This document shows, in pieces, positions 24,847 to 33,202 of a stretch of 64,000 nt of DNA. This DNA comes from Blastopirellula retiformator (GTDB taxonomy: Bacteria; Planctomycetota; Planctomycetia; Pirellulales; Pirellulaceae), in assembly GCF_007859755.1 (NCBI RefSeq), contig NZ_SJPF01000008.1, forward strand, positions 4,878 to 68,877, given 5' to 3'. The position numbers and the translations under genes are program-made. The notes beneath the pieces were generated by a model, which saw only the letters and a list, made by a program, of their open reading frames with translations, was not told the DNA's origin and searched no databases. Position 1 is the stretch's first letter. Each line of letters begins with the position of its first letter.

Positions 24847-25980
24847 ATGATGGGCAAAGTGATGAGTGTGGCATCGCTGGTCTTCGCGATTATGGTTTCG
24901 ACATCGGTATGGGCGCAGCCGCCGAGACAAGTCGCTGCTGGAAAGGACATGAAAAAGGATTTAATCTACGCCACAATTGGGGATCGCCCGCTGAAACTCG
25001 ATCTCTACCTGCCCCAGGAGGCGAAGAAGCCGTTGCCGCTGGTGATTTGGGTGCACGGCGGCGGCTGGATGAGCGGAACCAAGGATGGCTGTCCAGCGCG
25101 GCGACTGATCGCGGATGGCTTCGCGGTGGCCAGCATCGAATATCGCCTGAGCGGCGAAGCGATTTTCCCCGCCCAGATCGAAGACTGCAAAGCGGCGGTT
25201 CGGTGGTTGCGAGCCAATGCCGACAAGTATGGACTCGATCCCAATAAGTTCGGCGTTTGGGGCAGTTCGGCCGGTGGACATCTGGTCGCGCTGTTGGGAA
25301 CGACCAGCGATACCGAACATTTCGATGTGGGGGATCATCTCGACGTTTCGAGCCGCGTGCAGGCGGTTTGCGATTACTACGGCCCGACTGACATGCTGAA
25401 GATGGACGAAGGAAAACCGGCCACGGCGCGGCGACGTCATGACGGGCCCGATTCGCCTGAATCGAAGCTGATTGGCGGTCCGATTCTGGAGAACAAGGAC
25501 AAGGTCGCTAGGGCGAATCCCATTACCTACATCAGTCCGAAGACCCCTCCCTTTTTGATCGTGCATGGTGACGCCGACCCGACGGTCGCCCATCTTCAAA
25601 GCGTGCTGCTGTACGACGCTTTGAAGAAGGAGAACTTGCCGGTCCATTTTCATACCATCGAAGGGGCTGGCCACGGGAAGGGATTTGGCGGCGCCGACGT
25701 GACCGAAATGGTCGACCAGTTTTTCGCCGCGACGCTCAAAAGCGAAGCGCCGATTGAGAACAAGCAAATGACGTCGAAGAGCAAAGCGAGCGAGCCGCGC
25801 GGCGCCGCTCGTTCTGCTCAGGGACGCCGACCGCAGATGAGCTACGAGCAAGTCATGGCCCGGGCTGACCGGAACAAGGATGGCAAAGTCACGAAGGAAG
25901 AGTTCGATGGCCCTCCCCGCTTGTTTCCGGTCTTGGACCGTAATGAGGATGGTGAATTAACGCGTGATGACTTCCGCTAA
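24847..25980 (+). CDS. Secreted alpha/beta hydrolase with C-terminal EF-hands
   Basis: 377 residues with a signal peptide (to SVWAQPP). Esterase/lipase domain of the BD-FAE type: VIWVHGGGWMSG provides the HGGGW oxyanion loop, FGVWGSSAGGHLVALLG the nucleophile serine, IVHGDADPTV the catalytic Asp and IEGAGHGKGF the His. After a Lys/Ser/Arg-rich linker (~residues 300-335), two EF-hand loops follow: DRNKDGKVTKEEF and DRNEDGELTRDDF, both with complete Ca ligands. It likely deacylates polysaccharides outside the cytoplasm, with the EF-hands giving Ca-dependent stability or docking. GGGAG precedes ATG 24847. Confidence 0.9.
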   Translation: MMGKVMSVASLVFAIMVSTSVWAQPPRQVAAGKDMKKDLIYATIGDRPLKLDLYLPQEAKKPLPLVIWVHGGGWMSGTKDGCPARRLIADGFAVASIEYRLSGEAIFPAQIEDCKAAVRWLRANADKYGLDPNKFGVWGSSAGGHLVALLGTTSDTEHFDVGDHLDVSSRVQAVCDYYGPTDMLKMDEGKPATARRRHDGPDSPESKLIGGPILENKDKVARANPITYISPKTPPFLIVHGDADPTVAHLQSVLLYDALKKENLPVHFHTIEGAGHGKGFGGADVTEMVDQFFAATLKSEAPIENKQMTSKSKASEPRGAARSAQGRRPQMSYEQVMARADRNKDGKVTKEEFDGPPRLFPVLDRNEDGELTRDDFR

Positions 25981-26116
25981 TGTCCGGTTGGGGCGAGTTT
26001 TTCAACAATTTTGACGACTCGCGAAACTTTCTACTGTTTAATTAGTTGAATTGGATGTTGCCGGGCGACGCCGAAACGCCAGGCTCGCACCCACTTTTCC
26101 AAGGACTTTGCTGACT

Positions 26117-26815
26117 ATGAATAACTCAACATCATTTTCGCGCCGTCGCTGGATGGCAGGGGCCTTCGGCATCGCTTGTTTTTCGAACCGTGGGCTGTTG
26201 GCCGACTATCTATATCCTTCGCCGTCGCTGACCGAGGGGCCGTTCTATCCCAACAAGATGCCGCTCGATCAAGACAACGACCTGATCCTGATCAACGACA
26301 GCATCACGCCTGCGGTGGGCGAGATCACGCATCTGACGGGTCGCGTGCTGTCGACCAGCGGCGAGCCGATCCGCAACGCGACGGTCGAAATCTGGCAGTG
26401 CGACGCCAACGCCGTCTACTTGCACACCCGCGACAGCGCCGGAAAGCAGGATCAACAAGACAAAAACTTCCAAGGCTTTGGGCGGTTTGAAACCGCATCG
26501 ACCGGCGAGTATCGCTTCCGCACGATCAAACCGGTTCCGTATCCGGGACGTCCGGCGGGCCATATTCACGCCAAGGTCAAAGTGGGCGGCCGCGAAGTTT
26601 TGACGACGCAGATCTTTGTCCGCGGCGCCGTAGGCAATGCTCGCGATGGCGTCTACCGCAGCGCAGGCGACCTGATTGATCGCGAGTTGGTGACGACCGA
26701 CTTCACGCCGATTGCCGATTCCAAGATTGGCGAATTGGCGGCTACTTTCGATTTTGTGATTGGCCGTACGCCGGATGATCGCGACTTCCCCGCTAACCGT
26801 CGCGGCGATCGCTAA
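26117..26815 (+). CDS. Intradiol ring-cleavage dioxygenase-like protein, TAT-exported
   Basis: 232 residues. The N-terminus SFSRRRWMAGAFGIACF is a twin-arginine signal. The family core follows: TEGPFYPNKMPLDQD, ITHLTGRVLSTSGEPI, ATVEIWQCDANAVYLHTRD with the first Tyr ligand candidate, and YRFRTIKPVPYPGRPAGHIHAKV, where Y and H-x-H are the Fe(III) ligands. These enzymes split catechols such as protocatechuate; exported forms are frequent in planctomycetes and their substrate is not known. Start ATG 26117 has AAGGA upstream. The TAA stop overlaps the CTAA duplication of MITE copy D. Confidence 0.9.
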   Translation: MNNSTSFSRRRWMAGAFGIACFSNRGLLADYLYPSPSLTEGPFYPNKMPLDQDNDLILINDSITPAVGEITHLTGRVLSTSGEPIRNATVEIWQCDANAVYLHTRDSAGKQDQQDKNFQGFGRFETASTGEYRFRTIKPVPYPGRPAGHIHAKVKVGGREVLTTQIFVRGAVGNARDGVYRSAGDLIDRELVTTDFTPIADSKIGELAATFDFVIGRTPDDRDFPANRRGDR

Positions 26816-26968
26816 CAGTCCGCTGATTTTCTCAACGGGCTGCTGGATCGCAGGGATGCGATCCCAAAATAGCGACGTAAGTCGTTATTTTGCGAGCCGC
26901 GAAGAGCTATGCTCTGAGCCTGGCGAGGTTGGAAAATGCCACGAGGGCGTTTTTCAACAGGCAGCTAA
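26812..26968 (+). mobile_element. Intact 149-bp MITE-like element (copy D) with CTAA duplication
   Basis: The core is 26816-26964 (149 bp), flanked by CTAA at 26812-26815 and 26965-26968. It is nearly identical to copy C; differences are scattered single bases, e.g. CACGAGGGCG in place of CACGATGGCA, which weakens the right hairpin. The left CTAA overlaps the dioxygenase stop codon. The right end lies 33 bp before the start of the EF-hand gene at 27002. Confidence 0.9.
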
Positions 26969-27001
26969 GACAGACTTTTCTTTTCTTCTGGAGTTTGGAA
27001 C

Positions 27002-27625
27002 ATGAGATGGCATAACGTGGCGCCGCTGGCCGTGGCTGTGGCGATTGGCTTGACGACAACTTCTTTGTGGGCGCAAGGTCCTGGTGGCCGAGGTGGTTTT
27101 GGCGGTCCCGGCGGCAATCAACGTGGCGCCAGTTCGCCCGAAGAATTGATCGCTCGGATGATGAAGCTGGATGCCGATCAGGACGGCAAGCTGACCAAGG
27201 AAGAAGTGACCGATCGCCGCCTGTTGCATTTGTTTGTCGCGGCTGACGCCGATAAGGACGACGTCCTCACCACGGAAGAGATGCAAACCTTTTTTGCCAG
27301 CCAGGCGAATGCGAACGGCGGCCAGCGCGGCCAAGGCGGCGGACCGGGTGGCCAAGGGATGGGACCTGGCGGTCCCGGAGGTCCTGGAATGGGGCCCGGC
27401 GGCATGATGGGACCGCCGCGGATTGGCGAAGTGATGCCTGACTTTGTGCAGCAGATGCTGAATCTGACCCCGCAGCAACGGGCGGCCGTCGCCTCGCTGC
27501 AGCAGAAGGTCAATGCAGAGCTTGCCGCCATCCTGACGGACGAACAGGAAGCCCAAATTGCCCAGATGATGCAGGGTGGACCTGGTGGACAACGCGGTCA
27601 GCGTGGCGGACGCGGCCAGCGCTAA
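27002..27625 (+). CDS. Secreted Gly-rich EF-hand protein
   Basis: 207 residues with a signal peptide (to SLWAQG). A Gly/Gln-rich segment is followed by two EF-hand loops: LDADQDGKLTKEEV (about residues 55-68) and ADADKDDVLTTEEM (about 82-95), then a low-complexity Gly/Gln/Pro region and a helical part (PQQRAAVASLQQKVNAELAAI) before another Gly-rich tail. A calcium-binding exported protein of a type common in planctomycetes; function unknown. Start ATG with GGAG upstream. The intergenic space before it is almost entirely MITE copy D, so its promoter lies in or upstream of the element. Confidence 0.8.
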   Translation: MRWHNVAPLAVAVAIGLTTTSLWAQGPGGRGGFGGPGGNQRGASSPEELIARMMKLDADQDGKLTKEEVTDRRLLHLFVAADADKDDVLTTEEMQTFFASQANANGGQRGQGGGPGGQGMGPGGPGGPGMGPGGMMGPPRIGEVMPDFVQQMLNLTPQQRAAVASLQQKVNAELAAILTDEQEAQIAQMMQGGPGGQRGQRGGRGQR

Positions 27626-27665
27626 TACGAGGGAACGGGGACGAGCCTAAACGCTCGTCCCCTTT

Positions 27666-28125
27666 CTATGCGCCCTCGACTTCTTCGGTGGGCGCTTGCC
27701 AGGGATCATACGATCCGACAGTCCAGAGGCGTCCTTTCAGATCGCGGCAGGTGAATCCGCGTCCGCCGTAATCTTCGTCCCGGATACCAATCATATAACT
27801 GGGCGCCGGCCTCTTTCGCCTTGGCGTAGATCGCGACGACGTCGCTCGAAACCAGGTAGATGCTTTGCGTTTCGCAGCCGCCGATTTCGTCAGGCTGTTT
27901 GATCAGCTTGCCCCAGTCCGACTCGTTCTCGGCCAAGCCGAGCATGATCATGCCGCCGCCAGGGAACGTCAATTGTGCGTGGGCGATCACGTTGCCTTCG
28001 CCCCGATAAACGGCGTGTCGGCGGAAGCCAAACGCGTCGCAGAGCCAGTCGATGGCGGCGGCCGCGTCGCGGTAGCGCAAGCAGGAGATCACCATCGATC
28101 CCTGGTGAACGGCAGTAGATGACAT
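27666..28125 (-). pseudogene. VOC/glyoxalase-like protein, frameshifted near the C-terminus
   Basis: The frame from ATG 28125 (with AGGAG upstream) encodes a vicinal-oxygen-chelate protein: VISCLRYRDAAAAIDWLCDAFGF, HAQLTFPGGGMIMLG, SIYLVSSDVVAIYAKAKEAGAQL. After YD the reading frame runs into non-homologous residues. One base later in the other frame the expected ending appears (IGIRDEDYGGRGFTCRDLKG, then RLWTVGSYDPW and a stop at 27666). Removing one base near 27788 restores a continuous ~152-residue protein. Either the gene is freshly inactivated, or the extra base is a sequencing error; the downstream part is otherwise perfect. Confidence 0.75.
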
Positions 28126-28215
28126 TAGGATGCTCCTGGAAAACGAAATTAGACCGACGCAGCCGGTGATTTACCGCACGCGTCGCGCGAATCCAAGGAA
28201 TTTGAGAGGGACCGG

Positions 28216-28716
28216 ATGGTTGATCGTCGATACGAGGGAGTCCGTTTTGCGGTCGATCGCGTCGTGCATGACGGCCGCCAGCGCGACATCGTGCGGCATC
28301 CTGGCGCCGCAGTGATCTTGCCGATCGTGAGGGACGATCAGATCTGCTTGATTCGCAACTACCGGGTGTCGGTCGAAGAAGCGTTGATCGAACTGCCGGC
28401 CGGGACGCTTGAGCCCAACGAGCCGCCTGAGGTGACCGCAGCGCGGGAACTGACGGAGGAAACGGGCTACGCCGCCGACTCGGTCGAATTGTTGATGCAG
28501 TTTTATCCGTCGCCCGGGATCATGGACGAGCGAATGTTCGTCTACATCGCGACCTGGCTGACGGCAGGAGCGCCTGCGCGAGAAGCGGGAGAAGAGATCG
28601 AGAATCTAGTGGTCTCGCGCGGCGAAGCGCTGGCGATGATCGGCGACGGCCGTATCAAGGATGGCAAAACGATCGCAGCGCTCCTCTACTACGAACGCTT
28701 TCGAGCGAATTCTTAA
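28216..28716 (+). CDS. Nudix hydrolase (ADP-ribose pyrophosphatase-like)
   Basis: 166 residues. The Nudix box is complete at residues 63-85: GTLEPNEPPEVTAARELTEETGY, read as G-x5-E-x7-REL-x-EE-x-G-Y, with the metal-binding glutamates. The upstream IRNYRVSVEEALIELPAG and downstream FYPSPGIMDERMFVYIA are characteristic of the ADP-ribose/NDP-sugar pyrophosphatase branch, which cleaves ADP-ribose to AMP and ribose-5-phosphate. ATG 28216 is preceded by GAGAGGGA. Divergent from the VOC gene. Confidence 0.9.
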   Translation: MVDRRYEGVRFAVDRVVHDGRQRDIVRHPGAAVILPIVRDDQICLIRNYRVSVEEALIELPAGTLEPNEPPEVTAARELTEETGYAADSVELLMQFYPSPGIMDERMFVYIATWLTAGAPAREAGEEIENLVVSRGEALAMIGDGRIKDGKTIAALLYYERFRANS

Positions 28717-28725
28717 CAGGTGAAA

Positions 28726-28762
28726 AGAAAAGAGCCCTGCGACGGGGATCGCAGAGCCCTTG
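28726..28762 (-). terminator. Hairpin downstream of the DUF1559 gene
   Basis: An imperfect stem with CTGCGA / TCGCAG core; reading the minus strand it is followed by TTTTCTTTT, so it should end transcripts of the DUF1559 gene at 28799-29698. Confidence 0.55.
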
Positions 28763-28798
28763 ACGGCCGACGGGGTGGTGATGCGGGGCCGTAAATTG

Positions 28799-29698
28799 TT
28801 AGTCGAGATCGATGACCTGGCCGTCGTTGCGAGCGGCCAGGTTGCCCAGCGTGGTCAGGTCAATCGTGACCGGGATGTTGTGGACGCTGCCGTCGGCGAA
28901 CACGAATTGGCAAATTCCGGGGTGGTAACTGCCGAAGATCGCGCCGCTGTTGTCGCGGATCGAGCGGGCCAGACCATAGCCGGAACCTGCCTTGCGGGTT
29001 GAGTTGCCATGGTCGCCGTTGTAGGCGCCGCCATCGCCGGCGGTCGTTTTGCCGAAGTTGTCTTGATCGACGTGCTTTTCGCCCACCAGGAAGGTATTGC
29101 TCAAGCCATCGGTAATATCGCGGAAGGCGAGGCCCTTCTGGTTTCCTTGAGAAGTTGGCTCGCCCTGGAGACGATAGAAAATGCCGTTGAAGTTGGAGCT
29201 GGTCCAATAGTCGGCGCCGTTGGTTCCTGCATTGCCGGCGTAGTCAGCCAGTGCACCGTTGACGACCACGCTGGTATCGCCATCCCTTTCGTCGCCAACG
29301 CTCAGCAGGGTCTTTCCATCTCGTCGCGAGGGGCAGAAATAAGCTTCGACGGATGTCTCGCGGGCCAGTTGGTTGTCAGCGTGGTAGTAGGTCTTGGTCA
29401 GGTCCCACTGTTCGTACAGATTGGTCTGTTCAATCTGCGGCAGAATGTCGACCAGCCAAGTCTGATAAACGTCTTTCCGGCTGTTTGGCAGTTGCCCGTA
29501 CGTATCGTGCTGGTTGTGCATCGCCAGGCCGATCTGCTTCAAATTGTTTGAGCAGCTCATGCGACGGGCCGCTTCGCGAGCTTGCTGGACCGCGGGGAGC
29601 AATAGCGCGATCAAAACGCCGATGATCGCAATGACGACCAGCAGTTCGACCAGAGTAAACCCGCGGGGAGATCGGGCATAACGGGGGGACTTGGACAT
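28799..29698 (-). CDS. DUF1559 protein with type IV prepilin N-terminus
   Basis: 299 residues. N-terminal prepilin motif [20 protein letters not shown] (about residues 12-31) with the Gly-Phe cleavage site and the Glu at +5; then [68 protein letters not shown] and the C-terminal [16 protein letters not shown]. This is the canonical planctomycete DUF1559 layout; the family is very expanded, surface- or periplasm-located, function unknown. The product should be processed by prepilin peptidase. A broken paralogue lies upstream (30033-30705) and a lipoprotein of the type usually paired with DUF1559 at 31004. Confidence 0.95.
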   Translation of the reverse strand: MSKSPRYARSPRGFTLVELLVVIAIIGVLIALLLPAVQQAREAARRMSCSNNLKQIGLAMHNQHDTYGQLPNSRKDVYQTWLVDILPQIEQTNLYEQWDLTKTYYHADNQLARETSVEAYFCPSRRDGKTLLSVGDERDGDTSVVVNGALADYAGNAGTNGADYWTSSNFNGIFYRLQGEPTSQGNQKGLAFRDITDGLSNTFLVGEKHVDQDNFGKTTAGDGGAYNGDHGNSTRKAGSGYGLARSIRDNSGAIFGSYHPGICQFVFADGSVHNIPVTIDLTTLGNLAARNDGQVIDLD

Positions 29699-30032
29699 GG
29701 AGGAGACACCAAAGGATAGCGAGATATTGAACGATGGATGGTTGCGCGGATTTCGCGCAGTAACCTTAAAGTATCAAAAACAATAAAATATTCAAATGTA
29801 TTATGTCTCTTTGCAGGAAGATTTCGTTTGTAGTTGGGCCGTAACGGCGCTCTGGCTTCCCTGCTCATTTTCGGGGGTAAATCTGCGCAAAGGAGCTCGT
29901 TTCAGGCTATTCCATCAAATAGCCTGGGTTGCGGGGTGGAGCATGCCCCAAAGGGTTTGGTCTCTTCGAAAAAGAAACGCCGAGCGACGCAGCAGCCGCC
30001 CGGCGAAATTGCTTCGAAATTGGCAAGCGACG
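29699..30032. other. Gene-free interval between DUF1559 gene and its broken paralogue
   Basis: 334 bp without a gene. It contains an A/T-rich block near 29765-29810 that is the likely promoter region of the minus-strand DUF1559 gene, and a hairpin CAGGCTATT-CCATCA-AATAGCCTG at about 29906-29930. Confidence 0.5.
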
Positions 30033-30705
30033 TTACTGGTCGAGACTGACCACTTCGCCGTCAGCACGGGCCGCCAGCCAGCCGAGCGTCGCCGCATTGA
30101 CCGTGACTGGAATCGCTTTCACGCTTCCGTCACACAGTACGAACTGGCAAACTCCGGGGTGGTGGCTGCCGAAGATGTTGATCGAGTTGTCGAAGATGAT
30201 GCGGGCAAGCGTCTTGCCTGGGCCGGCAAATCGCATCGAGTTGAAACCGTCGCCGTTGTAGGCGCCGCCGTCGGCATAGGTCGAGCCCCCGACTCCCCAC
30301 TGATCGACATCGACATGTTTTTCGCCGACCAGCAACGTGTTGCATGGCCCGTCGGTGATGTCGCGAAAGGCGATTCCCTTGGGGGCGCCATGGCCGCTGT
30401 TTCCGTAGAATCGGAAAACGCCCGTGAAATTGGCGTCGTCGGCTTAGTCATTGCTTCCGGTCCTGCAATTGGCGGCATAGTCGCCGACCATGCCGATGAC
30501 CGGGTTGTTGCCGCCGTTTTGCAGCGTCTCTTCACAGCTGAGCATCGGACCGCGCCGTGAGGGGCAACAAAATACCATCGACCGGCGTCTCGCGGGCCTG
30601 TTCAACGGCGGGCAACCGCAGCGCAATCAGGACGCCGATGATGGCAATCACCACGAGAAGTTCAACAAGCGTGAACCCGCGGCGCGAAGATGGATAACTG
30701 GTCAA
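30033..30705 (-). pseudogene. Degraded DUF1559 gene (internal deletion, frameshift, stop)
   Basis: A second DUF1559 copy in pieces. The N-terminus is readable from TTG 30705: [20 protein letters not shown] with the prepilin motif, up to PAVEQARE, which then jumps to TPVDG, the block normally ~80 residues later, indicating an internal deletion. A frameshift near 30565 precedes [12 protein letters not shown]; an in-frame TAA at 30444-30446 interrupts the frame after GSND. The rest ([39 protein letters not shown]) is intact to the stop at 30033. With three independent lesions it is a pseudogene, not a sequencing artefact. Confidence 0.85.
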
Positions 30706-31003
30706 GAGATTCGCCCTTCATGTGTCAGAAAAGGAAATGGAAAATCCATCTGCATTGGCAACATGCGGCGCCGGCGTCGATCGCGGCGAGGGACGACGCG
30801 GGCGTGATGAATTCAAATTTCGAGCGGCATGAAGGGGAGTCAGAAGCCTTTGAGCGGGTGGGGCAAATGGCCAAGGCGGGATCGCCTGCCGGGTGGTGTA
30901 ATCGCGGAATTTACAAAATTTTCAGAGTATTCCTGTTTGCCTGCAAATCTACTAGACTAGATCTGAATCGAAAGCGTTATTTTGCATAATCACGGGGTAA
31001 TTT

Positions 31004-31423
31004 ATGGGATGCTGGCGATCACTCCTCCTTGTCGGTGGAATTTCTCTGGTTGCTGTGGCGGCCGGCTGTAGCAACGGCACTTACCCGGTGCATGGAACCA
31101 TCGTCTTTTCCGACGGTACGCCTGCCAAGGAATTGGCGGGAGGAGCGGTCGAACTTGACTCGCTCGAACAGCCGATCAGCGCTCGCGGATCGATCGACGC
31201 CGAGGGGAAGTTTGTGATCTCCACCTACGAAGCCGAAGATGGCGCCGTGCCGGGCAAGCATCGGGTCTTGATCGTGTCGCGGCAGTCAACCGGCGACGAA
31301 GTGGTCGGCAAGGTGATCGAGTCGAAGTATCAGCGCTTCGAGACGTCGGGCCTGGAGCTAGAAGTGACGCCAGGCACGAACACGCCGACTTTTACGGTCG
31401 AACGCGCCAAGTCGCGACGTTAG
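31004..31423 (+). CDS. Small lipoprotein of the DUF1559-associated type
   Basis: 139 residues. Lipoprotein signal with SLVAVAAGCSNG (lipobox AAGC, Cys about residue 22). The mature part is a small beta-rich domain: TYPVHGTIVFSDGTPAKELAGG, ARGSIDAEGKFVISTY, GAVPGKHRVLIV, resembling carboxypeptidase-regulatory/transthyretin-like folds. In planctomycetes proteins of this kind regularly neighbour DUF1559 genes; here the divergent neighbour is the DUF1559 pseudogene. Role unknown. The stop TAG overlaps the TTAG duplication of MITE copy E. Confidence 0.8.
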   Translation: MGCWRSLLLVGGISLVAVAAGCSNGTYPVHGTIVFSDGTPAKELAGGAVELDSLEQPISARGSIDAEGKFVISTYEAEDGAVPGKHRVLIVSRQSTGDEVVGKVIESKYQRFETSGLELEVTPGTNTPTFTVERAKSRR

Positions 31424-31576
31424 CTGCCTGTTGAAAAATGCCATCGTGGCATTTTTCAACCTCCCCAGGCTCAGAGCGTAGCTCTTCGCGGCTCGCAAAA
31501 TAACGACTTACGTCGCTATTTGGGGATCGCATCCCTGCGATCACGCAGTCCGCCGAGAAAATCAACGGACTGTTAG
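31420..31576 (-). mobile_element. Intact 149-bp MITE-like element (copy E) with TTAG duplication
   Basis: The core is 31424-31572 (149 bp), inverted relative to copies C and D, flanked by TTAG at 31420-31423 and 31573-31576. All five internal hairpins are present. The left TTAG supplies the TAG stop of the lipoprotein gene. Length is exactly the same as copies C and D. Confidence 0.9.
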
Positions 31577-31596
31577 GCGAATCAACCCGGCGGCGA

Positions 31597-32676
31597 TTAG
31601 TAGTCGTACCAAATCGCGAAGCCAACTTGTTGTTCCCAATATTCGTAGAACGAAAGTTGGCTGCTGTTGCCGTTGTAGTAGTTCAGGCCGATCCGTAGCA
31701 GGTGACCCGAGTCGTCGCCGACCCAGGCCCATCCGGTTTGCACCGTCAGGCTACCGCCCCAGTTGACTTCTTGCCGCAGGTGTCCGTCGACAGCGAAGAA
31801 TGGTTCGCCTCGGATGCCGGTCGCTCGCGTCGGCGCCCACTCAAAACCAAAGTCCAATTCCCATGGCTGCGAGACGGTCGTGTAAAACGCCCACCCCAAC
31901 TGGCCGTAGATGCGGACTCGGTCGGAGAAGTAGATCGAGTGCCCCAGGATCAGCACATCGCGCGAGTAGTTCAGCCGGTTGTAGCCCGGGTTCTTAATCA
32001 GGAACTCATCACCCAGGTGCGAACTGACGTGGTAGTAGCCGAAACGGGTGCGATGATTCGGGCGTTCGCGATAGCTCCAGGTCAGCTGCGTGCCTGCCCG
32101 GAAGTCGGCGCTGCGAACGTCAACATCTTCCGGAATATCGAGCCGCACCTTGGCCGAACCTTCGACATCCCACTGGATGCCTTGCGGCAGGAACGGGTCG
32201 TGGTTGCCATAGCGGAAAACGCCAAAACGACCACCTAGGTTGCCGTCTAGAACGGTCGAACCGCGATAGCCGGTCAGGTCGCCGATTTTTACCGACAGAC
32301 GCGACTCCTGAACGTTTGCCAGATGAGCTTTGTAGATGTGACCGGTCGGCAATAGTTGAAAGTCGTACTGGTCGGTGCAGGGACCGCAGAACGGATCTTG
32401 GGCTAGTTCGTATTCCGACACTTCGATCGGGTGATCCGGAAACGGCAATTCGGTTTGCTGTTCGACCGCTTCGATATGCGAAATGCCCGAAATCCCAAAG
32501 GTCGGCCGCGGCCCGGTATAATCGTCCCCTGGCATCAGGGTATCGAGATCGCGTTGATGGGTTTCTCGATATTGGGCGTGAGCGGTTTCCACGGTAAACA
32601 GCAGACATAACGTTATCCCTACGGCGATGGTCGTCGCGTAGCGGATCGTCAGTTTGTCGCTTTTATCGGAAGTCAT
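31597..32676 (-). CDS. DUF1207 family outer-envelope protein
   Basis: 359 residues with a signal peptide ending near TAHAQY. Recognised from DUF1207 features: FQLLPTGHIYKAHLANVQESRL, LDGNLGGRFGVFRYGN, WDVEGSAKVRLDIP, DFRAGTQLTW, RFGYYHVSSHLGDEFLIKN, NYSRDVLILGHSIYFSDRVR and YGQLGWAF. The alternating aromatic-rich strands and the C-terminal aromatic residue suggest a beta-barrel-like outer-membrane protein. Function unknown. ATG 32676 (MTSDKSDKL) is chosen over the longer frame to 32748, which adds only basic residues before the signal peptide. Confidence 0.8.
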   Translation of the reverse strand: MTSDKSDKLTIRYATTIAVGITLCLLFTVETAHAQYRETHQRDLDTLMPGDDYTGPRPTFGISGISHIEAVEQQTELPFPDHPIEVSEYELAQDPFCGPCTDQYDFQLLPTGHIYKAHLANVQESRLSVKIGDLTGYRGSTVLDGNLGGRFGVFRYGNHDPFLPQGIQWDVEGSAKVRLDIPEDVDVRSADFRAGTQLTWSYRERPNHRTRFGYYHVSSHLGDEFLIKNPGYNRLNYSRDVLILGHSIYFSDRVRIYGQLGWAFYTTVSQPWELDFGFEWAPTRATGIRGEPFFAVDGHLRQEVNWGGSLTVQTGWAWVGDDSGHLLRIGLNYYNGNSSQLSFYEYWEQQVGFAIWYDY

Positions 32677-32863
32677 CGTCCTGGTCCTGCGTTGCTTCCT
32701 AAACTTCGCCGCAGTTGGTTGGGCCGCTCGCCTTACTTGGCGAAACATGAGGGGGCGTAGTTTAGTGATTGGGTGTAACCGGCTCTAGAGCACTTTTCGT
32801 CTCAAAGGTGAACCGGTTCACAAAATCTTGAAATAATTCCGCTAGCGAAACGTTGATAGAGTC

Positions 32864-33202
32864 ATGGTATTGTTGGAATTCAGCATGTCCCCACTGAACA
32901 AAGGGGACAGCGTCAGCCAATACGTTGCCCGGAGCATCGATATTATCGACAGAAGTGGACTCGATTATCGACTCCATGCTATGGGAACGATCATTGAAGG
33001 CGAGATTGATGAGGTGCTAGCGGTGCTAAAAGCCTGTTTAGAGGCGATGGCGGCCGATTGCGATCGCATCACGTGCTCCGCAAAATTAGATTATCGCGCT
33101 GGATATTCGGGACGCTTGCAGACGAAAGTCGACTCGGTCGAGCAGAAACTGGGACGCCGTGTGAAGACGTTGGGTTCAGCTAGCAGCGAGCAAGATTCGT
33201 AA
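32864..33202 (+). CDS. MTH1187-family thiamine-binding protein
   Basis: 112 residues. Small ferredoxin-like-fold protein of the MTH1187/YkoF (DUF77) type: [70 protein letters not shown]. Family members bind thiamine or its pyrimidine moiety; whether it serves transport or salvage here cannot be told. Overlaps the next gene by one base (TAATG), so the two are translationally linked. Confidence 0.9.
   Translation: MVLLEFSMSPLNKGDSVSQYVARSIDIIDRSGLDYRLHAMGTIIEGEIDEVLAVLKACLEAMAADCDRITCSAKLDYRAGYSGRLQTKVDSVEQKLGRRVKTLGSASSEQDS

Noticed and set aside
23010-31576. Reading the 149-bp repeats as a CRISPR array or as a conserved riboswitch
   Set aside because: The copies are kilobases apart, in both orientations, with target duplications and varied neighbours; this fits transposition, not an array or a cis-regulatory RNA.
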